From Pontiellaceae bacterium (GTDB taxonomy: Bacteria > Verrucomicrobiota > Kiritimatiellia > Kiritimatiellales > Tichowtungiaceae): a stretch of 11,975 nucleotides of DNA. The DNA lies in contig JALOTS010000034.1 of NCBI GenBank assembly GCA_025457785.1, forward strand, positions 1-11,975. The letters are read 5' to 3'. The notes below the pieces were generated by a model that was not told where the DNA came from, made no database searches, and worked only from the letters and a program-made list of their open reading frames with translations. Below, piece by piece: positions 7,337 to 11,975 of this stretch; positions within the stretch are counted from its first letter, which is position 1; each line of letters opens with the position of its first letter. The position numbers and the translations under genes were made by a program.

Positions 7337-7972
7337 ATGATTGAATGGATAAACAGCGGCGGTCCGGTCATGTGGATCATTTTAGCCTGCGCCCTGATTG
7401 TACTGGCGGTCTTTATGGAGCGTTTTTTTCATCTGCACCGCGCTCAGATTAAAATCGACGACTTCCTGTATGGAATTACCACGAACATTAAAAACGGCAA
7501 CGACCTCGAAGCCGTTACCATCTGCGATCAGACCCCCGGCCCGGCCGCATATATCGTTCATACCGCGCTTCTGCACCGCAATGATTCCAGAGACGACTTG
7601 ATCATGGCCGTCCGGCAGGCAGGCATTCGGGAAATCCCCCGTCTGGAACGCCACCTGAATCTGCTCATCACCCTCGCACAGATTCTTCCAATGCTTGGAC
7701 TGCTCGGTACGGTGCTCGGCTTGCTGCAAATTCTAGCCGCCCTGACAGCCGGTACCCCGCTGGCGGAAATCGGCGATCTATCCAGCGGACTCTGGACAGC
7801 CCTGATCACCACCGCTGCCGGCCTGGGCACGGGAATTCCCGCCTATGCGGGTTATCATTTTTTAGTCGGGCGCGTTGAATCCATCGCGCTTGATATGGAA
7901 CAGACGGCGGAAGAAATCATTTACTTTCTGACACACCCGTCGTCCAACGGAGTGCAACACCATGAACCGTAA
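7337..7972 (+). CDS. MotA/TolQ/ExbB-family proton channel protein
   Basis: Inner-membrane proton-channel subunit that, with the ExbD-like protein, would convert proton-motive force into movement of a periplasmic arm. It has 211 residues and three membrane segments at about 11-27, 107-135 and 151-177, the usual ExbB/TolQ topology, with a cytoplasmic loop between the first two. Family signatures are PMLGLLGTVLG (118-128) in the second segment and LWTALITTAAGLGTGIPA (152-169) in the third, including the Thr pair T158/T159 at the position of the conserved pore threonine. The ribosome binding site AAGGAG (7325-7330), 6 nt from the ATG, is the best in the window. It overlaps the following ExbD-like gene by 11 bp. 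ExbB and TolQ cannot be separated by sequence alone; the adjacent TonB-like gene favours an ExbB role, and no Pal or TolB is nearby. Confidence 0.93.
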   Translation: MIEWINSGGPVMWIILACALIVLAVFMERFFHLHRAQIKIDDFLYGITTNIKNGNDLEAVTICDQTPGPAAYIVHTALLHRNDSRDDLIMAVRQAGIREIPRLERHLNLLITLAQILPMLGLLGTVLGLLQILAALTAGTPLAEIGDLSSGLWTALITTAAGLGTGIPAYAGYHFLVGRVESIALDMEQTAEEIIYFLTHPSSNGVQHHEP

Positions 7973-8435
7973 CGACAGCGAAGCAGTGCTTCATTTGCAT
8001 CGCACCTTTCTGCCGCGACGCCAAACCGGACGGGGTTTTCTCACTGGTACGGTCTTTCTTGATACCGCGCTCCTGCTTGTTTCGTTCGTACTGGCCGAAT
8101 CGCACTTTGTTCTTAAACCGGGCATCCTGATCGACCTGCCGGTCACATCACAAACCGAAAGCATCCAGTTTAACGACATGGTCCTGAGCATTTCGCGTGA
8201 AGGTCTTTTCTTTTTTAACGACGAACAGGTGCAACCCTCCGCGCTCGAAGCCGTTCTGCGCGCCGCCGTGCAGGAACGACCCGGAATCGCGCTGATTCTG
8301 GAGGCCGATGCCGTCACACCGCAATCCTCCATCGCGGCAATCTACGACGCAGCCGCCCTCGCCGGATTCCGGCAGGTCTTCATTGCCACCCGGAGCCCCG
8401 CCGCCGCAACAACACCAGTTCCCGCCGCACCGTGA
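7962..8435 (+). CDS. ExbD/TolR-family biopolymer transport protein
   Basis: Partner of the ExbB-like channel: a single-pass inner-membrane protein with a periplasmic domain. It has 157 residues; the membrane segment is about 28-45. D34 in VFLDTALLLVSFVL corresponds to the conserved proton-binding aspartate of ExbD/TolR (usual form LIDVVFxLLIFF). The GILIDLP stretch after the membrane segment and the C-terminal pattern IALILEADA...IAAIYDAAALAGFRQVFIAT are typical of the periplasmic fold. A short Ala/Pro/Thr-rich tail (about 145-157) follows. Translation starts inside the end of the exbB-like gene (11-bp overlap) with GGAG at 7949-7952, which suggests translational coupling. Its stop overlaps the next start in GTGA. 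Confidence 0.9.
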   Translation: MNRNDSEAVLHLHRTFLPRRQTGRGFLTGTVFLDTALLLVSFVLAESHFVLKPGILIDLPVTSQTESIQFNDMVLSISREGLFFFNDEQVQPSALEAVLRAAVQERPGIALILEADAVTPQSSIAAIYDAAALAGFRQVFIATRSPAAATTPVPAAP

Positions 8436-9112
8436 AAACCCGCCTCCAGCTTACGCCGGAACTCGCCGTCGCATCCGTTTGCGCCGCCGGATGGTTTTCC
8501 TTGTGGCTGTTCGCCTTCCGCCCCGCTCCGCATCAACCGCCCGCCGAGTCCTCCTATCCCGAAGTCATTCGTCTGGTTACGGACAATGAGACTCTGCGTA
8601 AACTCTCAACACCGACCCTTTTCGCGCTGCCTTCCGATGAGGGGTTCAGTGGACGATTTGTTGAAGATAAAATTACGGAAGAACAGATGCCGAAAAAACC
8701 AAACAGTCCGGCCCGTTACCTGTCGCGCGAAATTCCGGAAACACCGAATGTGGACCAAGTGCTCCTGACCTGCGAAACCCGCCTTCCGCAAAGCGAACTT
8801 CCAATCCCTGGAACAGCCATATCACGCCCGGCGATTCCACCTGTTCCGGAAATTCAACTCTTCCTGTCGCCGGAACTCAAATCCCGCGCCGGAGAATTTC
8901 CTCCGCTTAAAATTGCCTCAACCGACCTGCCGGAAACCCTGCGCGTCAATTTGAGCGTCAACCCGAACGGAATCATCAAACACGCCTTTTTTGAAACGCC
9001 GGTTACGAATGCCGCCCTGCTCACAGCCATTCGCAACCTGTCGTTTAAACCGGCAGAAAAGCAGACCGACGGCTGGATCGAGATCCGCTTCGCGCCGAAG
9101 GAGAAGAACTGA
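8432..9112 (+). CDS. TonB-like energy transducer protein
   Basis: Predicted single-pass inner-membrane protein that reaches into the periplasm and would be driven by the ExbB/ExbD-like pair. It has 226 residues: membrane anchor about 10-29, a proline-containing middle section (31-165) without the strong Pro-Glu/Pro-Lys repeats of E. coli TonB, and a C-terminal region (about 168-222) with the TonB-C-type layout of LRVNLSVNPNG, then an aromatic strand, AALLTAIRNLSFKP and a final strand WIEIRF. The anchor lacks the S-x3-H motif that TonB uses to contact ExbB/ExbD, which is unusual. The start is GTG at 8432, overlapping the ExbD stop by 4 nt (GTGA); no Shine-Dalgarno is visible, so it probably depends on translational coupling. 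Family assignment rests on position and the weak C-terminal pattern. Confidence 0.7.
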   Translation: MKTRLQLTPELAVASVCAAGWFSLWLFAFRPAPHQPPAESSYPEVIRLVTDNETLRKLSTPTLFALPSDEGFSGRFVEDKITEEQMPKKPNSPARYLSREIPETPNVDQVLLTCETRLPQSELPIPGTAISRPAIPPVPEIQLFLSPELKSRAGEFPPLKIASTDLPETLRVNLSVNPNGIIKHAFFETPVTNAALLTAIRNLSFKPAEKQTDGWIEIRFAPKEKN

Positions 9113-9342
9113 TGCTGATCGATCCGCTCCAGTTGTTCACCCTTCCGCTCGCGCTCGTGCTGGCCGCACTCTTTTTGCTGGCCGCCGCCTACGATTTTCT
9201 GATCTCCCGCCGCCGGCGGAGACATGGAAACAAAACCATCTGCCGCTGCAGCGGATGCCGTCACATTTACGCCGCACCCCGCCATGTGCCGCTTACCCAC
9301 TGTCCGCAATGCGGAAAAGCAAACCTCCCCGTCCGGAAATGA
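9112..9342 (+). CDS. Small membrane-anchored zinc-ribbon protein, last gene of the ExbB/ExbD operon
   Basis: A 76-residue protein of unknown function. Residues about 8-31 form one hydrophobic membrane segment, followed by an arginine cluster (RRRRR, 33-37) that should keep the C-terminus in the cytoplasm. The C-terminal part carries C46-x2-C49 and C64-x2-C67 (CSGC ... CPQC), a classical zinc-ribbon arrangement, with an additional Cys at 44. It starts at ATG 9112, sharing one base with the preceding TGA stop, and has a strong AAGGAG at 9098-9103, 8 nt upstream. The tight coupling argues that it is a real gene working with the TonB/ExbBD-like complex, perhaps as a cytoplasmic-face assembly or sensing factor; that role is inferred from position only. 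Confidence 0.75.
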   Translation: MLIDPLQLFTLPLALVLAALFLLAAAYDFLISRRRRRHGNKTICRCSGCRHIYAAPRHVPLTHCPQCGKANLPVRK

Positions 9343-9391
9343 CCCGGCGCGGTATGGCCTCAATCAAAGAAAGAACGGGAATCCGGACAGA

Positions 9392-9748
9392 TCAGGGTTT
9401 AAACATAAAATAAACGGCGCCGAGAATACACAGCCCGGCCCAGAGATAATCCAGTTTGAGCGGCTGATGCATATAAAAAACGGAAAACGGAACAAACACG
9501 GAAAGCGCAATGACTTCCTGCATGATTTTAAGCTGCGGCAGCGATAATTGTGTGTAACCGATCCGGTTGGCCGGCACCTGAAGCAGATATTCAAACAGCG
9601 CAACTCCCCAACTGATCAGCGCGGCAATAATCCATTTGCGTCCGGCCAGATTGCGAAGATGCGCATACCAGGCAAAAGTCATAAACACATTCGAACAGAC
9701 CAGCAGCAGAACAGATTGACAGACAGGTGAAACAGGAAACAGTTTCAT
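9392..9748 (-). CDS. DUF486 (DMT-superfamily-like) integral membrane protein
   Basis: A 118-residue membrane protein of the DUF486 family, small four-helix proteins related to drug/metabolite transporters; the substrate is unknown. Hydrophobic segments lie near residues 10-27, 36-55, 68-90 and 97-115. Family landmarks are the SNVFMTFAWYxHL motif in helix 1, the W/S-W-GVALFEYxLQVPANRIGY stretch, LSLPQLKIMQEVI, and a final helix ending YFMFKP. Members normally begin shortly before the SNVFMTFAWY segment, and the Met at 9748 has AAAGGA 5 nt upstream, so I prefer it to an upstream in-frame start at 9811 that would add 21 unrelated residues. It is convergent with the zinc-ribbon gene (49-bp gap, no clear terminator) and divergent from thiE (86-bp gap). 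Confidence 0.88.
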   Translation of the reverse strand: MKLFPVSPVCQSVLLLVCSNVFMTFAWYAHLRNLAGRKWIIAALISWGVALFEYLLQVPANRIGYTQLSLPQLKIMQEVIALSVFVPFSVFYMHQPLKLDYLWAGLCILGAVYFMFKP

Positions 9749-9834
9749 AATTCCTTTCAAGAATGACCTGCCGGAAAAGATAGACTCGCCGAAACGCCTT
9801 GAAAAGGGCAAAACATGCTGATTCGGAGAACAGG

Positions 9835-10512
9835 ATGAAAAACAGATTCGGCTTATATCTGATTATGACCGATCCGGTCGTTGGCTATGCGCACTGCGCA
9901 CAGGCCGCCGTGGATTGCGGTGTACGGTTCGTTCAGTTGCGGATAAAAAACAGACCGCGCAGAGAAATTGTTTCCATTGCCCGGGACATCCGAAAAATCA
10001 CACAGAAGACGAATACGCTGTTTATCGTCAACGATGATGTTGAAATCGCCGGCGAGGCGGATGCGGACGGCGTACACCTTGGACAAGACGATCTTTCCAT
10101 TGATGCGGCGCGCGAAATATGGAAAACCCCCGGAAAAATTTTCGGCCTTTCAACACACAATGAGGTTCAGGCGCAAAAGGCCGTCGCATTGACCCCGGAT
10201 TATATCGGAATCGGCCCGGTATTCCCGACTCCGACCAAAGCGATTGCCGACCCTGCCCTTGGAATCGAACGAGCCGGACGGATTGCAAAAACCTGCCCTG
10301 TCCCGCATGTGGTTCTGGGAGGATTGAATGAAACGAATCTGGATCAGGTGTTAAGCGCAGGCGCCGTCAACTACAGCGCGGTGCGGCCCGTTATGCAAAG
10401 CCGCAATCCGAAAAATGAAATTTCCCGTCTCCAGCAACTGTGGCGCCGCCACTATTCCGGGATCAGTTCAGACGAACCGCCGGACGAAGACCGGATCGCA
10501 TCCAGCCCCTGA
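9835..10512 (+). CDS. thiE: Thiamine-phosphate synthase
   Basis: Cytoplasmic TIM-barrel enzyme that joins HMP-pyrophosphate and thiazole phosphate to make thiamine monophosphate. In the 225-aa product starting at ATG 9835, the family motifs are in order: VQLRIK (33-38, where ThiE usually has QLREK, so Ile replaces Glu), VNDD (65-68) and ADGVHLGQDD (77-86) for pyrophosphate and Mg2+ binding, GLSTH (104-108), YIGIGPVFPTPTK (123-135) binding the thiazole phosphate, and LGGL (161-164). GGAG at 9825-9828 supports this start over an in-frame TTG at 9799. The last roughly 20 residues (from about Y207) are encoded opposite the end of the VWA gene and look like an acquired tail; typical ThiE ends near residue 205-215. 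No other thiamine gene and no TPP riboswitch are visible. Confidence 0.92.
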   Translation: MKNRFGLYLIMTDPVVGYAHCAQAAVDCGVRFVQLRIKNRPRREIVSIARDIRKITQKTNTLFIVNDDVEIAGEADADGVHLGQDDLSIDAAREIWKTPGKIFGLSTHNEVQAQKAVALTPDYIGIGPVFPTPTKAIADPALGIERAGRIAKTCPVPHVVLGGLNETNLDQVLSAGAVNYSAVRPVMQSRNPKNEISRLQQLWRRHYSGISSDEPPDEDRIASSP

Positions 10513-11867
10513 ATTTTCATATAACTTCCGCCGGTTTTACGGGCAAGATCATGCACGGCATACATTTCAAAATGCGTTCCGGAAGCTCCTTCTAACACTT
10601 TCGGCACAAAATGAATCACATTGATTTTGAGTTTTTGCTTTTTGAGCCCGATGGCAACCGAGAGAGCGCTCTTCTCATCATATTTTTTCTGCAATTCCTG
10701 AATATAATCGAACATATCATTTGCGGTATAGTAATACCGGGTATGTCCCGCCAGCGTATCCACTTCCTGCGGAAGCTGTGCGCTGGGAAGCATCTCCCTG
10801 ACCGTGGCCACATCGTTTCCGCTTGACGGGATAACCTTCACCGGCTGACCTCTGGCCAGACGCTCCTTGTTTTCCTTATTCAGCATCTCCTGCGCTTTCG
10901 CAACCAAATCAAACCATTTCTGCGGCCCGCCCGGATAATCTACATACCCGTTATATCCGTATGGATGACGAAAATTCGATACCTCCTTGCCGCCTTTTGC
11001 CTGATCCAGCAAATCCTTATGAACCCAGTCGATGGGATCCTTATCCTCGGCGCCAAGCCAATACATCACGTCCACTCTCCGCTGAACCGCATAGCACACC
11101 GACGCCAACCAGGAATCCTGCCGGCTCGGAATAGGCATTACGGGCTCAAAAGCAACTTTACTCCCGGAAAAACCCAGCGTGGCTATGCCAAAACGCACCT
11201 TATCGGCGTTAAGCGGAGTCAGCCAGGATTTCAGCTTTTTGACCGTCTCTTCATTCGCCGTGCATAAATCTTTCGAAAAGGAGTGACAAGCGTCTTTGCT
11301 GAACACGATAACATTGAACAGCACCGTCGGCGGAAGCCGGCTGATCTGGGCAAACAACTCATTTTTAATAATTTTATACGCCGGAATCCCCCCGATTCCG
11401 TCATCCAGAATCGTCCGACCCACATCCAAAACAAACAAAAACTTATCCCCCTTGCTTTTTCCCCCAAACACATTGACCTGCGTCGTTTCAAAACCAAGAC
11501 TCCCGGCAAGCGAAATGCCTGACAGATTCACACCCAGCCCGCCTTTACTGCCAAGCCCGGTCAAATCGGGCAGGACAATTGACGTCGTCTTGACCGGGGT
11601 CAGACTCAGCACCTTTTGACTCATTTTCGGCTGTTTCGCCTGCTGCTGCATTTTTACAGGCACCTGCAGCGGCTTCAGCGGCATCTTGGGCCGATTAATC
11701 TTTTTCGCCTGAAATTCCGGAACCGCCGGCTTAACCACCTGCACCGCGACAAAAATCCCGGAAACGAAAAACAAAACCAGATGAAGGACGATGGTGATAA
11801 TCAACGCGGGCGGACGGCCCCGCACCGCCGTCTTTTTCTTAATTCTCGCTATATGTTTCCGTAACAT
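10452..11867 (-). CDS. Inner-membrane protein with TonB-like anchor and VWA-like periplasmic domain
   Basis: A 471-residue protein downstream of an ExbD-type gene; function unknown, presumably the periplasmic effector or arm of a second ExbB/ExbD motor. The N-terminus is basic, then a membrane segment at about 20-42 contains T25-x3-H29, similar to the S-x3-H motif of TonB anchors. A Lys/Pro/Gln-rich linker (47-95, with LQVPVK) leads into a Gly-rich stretch (102-138). From about 142 a von Willebrand A-like domain begins with DKFLFVLDVGRT; the usual DxSxS metal site reads D148-V-G150-R-T152, so two of the metal-binding positions differ. FNVIVFS (184-190) matches the VWA second strand, and YWLGAED replaces the usual LSDG segment. 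The start at 11867 has AAAGGA about 10 nt upstream. The 3' end overlaps thiE by 61 bp in convergent orientation. Confidence 0.75.
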   Translation of the reverse strand: MLRKHIARIKKKTAVRGRPPALIITIVLHLVLFFVSGIFVAVQVVKPAVPEFQAKKINRPKMPLKPLQVPVKMQQQAKQPKMSQKVLSLTPVKTTSIVLPDLTGLGSKGGLGVNLSGISLAGSLGFETTQVNVFGGKSKGDKFLFVLDVGRTILDDGIGGIPAYKIIKNELFAQISRLPPTVLFNVIVFSKDACHSFSKDLCTANEETVKKLKSWLTPLNADKVRFGIATLGFSGSKVAFEPVMPIPSRQDSWLASVCYAVQRRVDVMYWLGAEDKDPIDWVHKDLLDQAKGGKEVSNFRHPYGYNGYVDYPGGPQKWFDLVAKAQEMLNKENKERLARGQPVKVIPSSGNDVATVREMLPSAQLPQEVDTLAGHTRYYYTANDMFDYIQELQKKYDEKSALSVAIGLKKQKLKINVIHFVPKVLEGASGTHFEMYAVHDLARKTGGSYMKIQGLDAIRSSSGGSSELIPE

Positions 11868-11886
11868 AATTCAACATCCTTTTGCC

Positions 11887-11975
11887 CTACAGCGTCAGAC
11901 TGAAGGAGGTGTTTGTAACCTTCGCCACAGCACAGGCGCTCATCACTTCCACAATGCGCCCATGCAAAGCCGCGT
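11887..11975 (-). CDS. ExbD/TolR-family protein, C-terminal end only (5' part outside window)
   Basis: The last 28 codons of a minus-strand gene cut by the window edge, ending at TAG 11887-11889. The visible peptide begins AALHGRIVEVMSACAVA and ends TSFSLTL. The GRIVEVMSAC-x-AKV-x-x-x-SFSL pattern fits the final helix and strand of ExbD/TolR periplasmic domains (a GRVVEVLDA-like helix followed by a terminal beta strand). The gene ends 19 bp before the start of the VWA-like gene, so the two are probably cotranscribed. The identification is short and partial; an ExbB-like gene would be expected further upstream. Confidence 0.65.
   Translation of the reverse strand, partial: AALHGRIVEVMSACAVAKVTNTSFSLTL

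Noticed and set aside
9343..9391. Possible terminator between the zinc-ribbon and DUF486 genes
   Set aside because: No stem of useful length followed by a T-run on either strand; only distant GTCCGG/CCGGAC complementarity.
9749..9834. Possible TPP riboswitch upstream of thiE
   Set aside because: The conserved CUGAGA and ACCUGAU-type core elements are absent and the gap of 86 bp to a divergent gene leaves little room.

Overview
The window looks like chromosomal DNA from a Gram-negative (diderm) bacterium of the PVC group, most likely Kiritimatiellota, Lentisphaerota or a related Verrucomicrobiota lineage. This is an inference from gene content. It rests on a DUF1573 protein, repeated ExbB/ExbD-type modules paired with a giant TPR protein or a VWA protein with a TonB-like N-terminus, an EFR1-type flavodoxin/ferredoxin, and intergenic TTCC-N7-GGAA inverted repeats. 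No ribosomal or other taxonomic marker gene is present. I see no rRNA, tRNA, CRISPR array, IS element or phage gene.

Layout: (1) 2-382 (+) is the 3' part of an exported DUF1573 protein. (2) 451-1230 (-) is an EFR1-like flavodoxin/2[4Fe-4S] protein, convergent with the first gene. (3) 1343-4627 (-) is a single-chain restriction-modification enzyme (PD-(D/E)XK nuclease, N6-adenine methyltransferase and specificity domain, type ISP-like without a helicase). A 51-bp two-hairpin palindromic element sits in frame in its 3' coding region. (4) 4628-4822 is a divergent intergenic region with three 15-bp inverted repeats spaced exactly 30 bp apart. (5) 4823-9342 (+) is a tightly packed five-gene operon: large secreted TPR protein, ExbB/TolQ-like channel, ExbD/TolR-like protein, TonB-like protein, and a small membrane-anchored zinc-ribbon protein. 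The last four genes overlap one another, and a hairpin separates the TPR gene from the rest. (6) 9392-9748 (-) is a DUF486 membrane protein. (7) 9835-10512 (+) is thiE. (8) 10452-11867 (-) is a VWA-like protein with a TonB-like N-terminus, and 11887-11975 (-) is the 3' end of another ExbD-type gene just upstream of it. These two form a second ExbBD-type locus that runs into thiE tail to tail with a 61-bp overlap.

How the parts fit: the operon at 4823-9342 reads as a proton-motive-force-driven inner-membrane motor (ExbB/ExbD) with a periplasm-spanning TonB-like arm and a dedicated periplasmic or outer-membrane TPR scaffold. The second locus replaces the classic TonB with a protein that has a TonB-like membrane anchor and a VWA-like periplasmic domain lacking the usual metal-binding serines. 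The restriction enzyme is self-contained and needs no partner gene. The most distinctive observations are the in-frame palindromic element in the restriction gene, the 30-bp-phased inverted repeats upstream of it, and the two unorthodox ExbBD modules.
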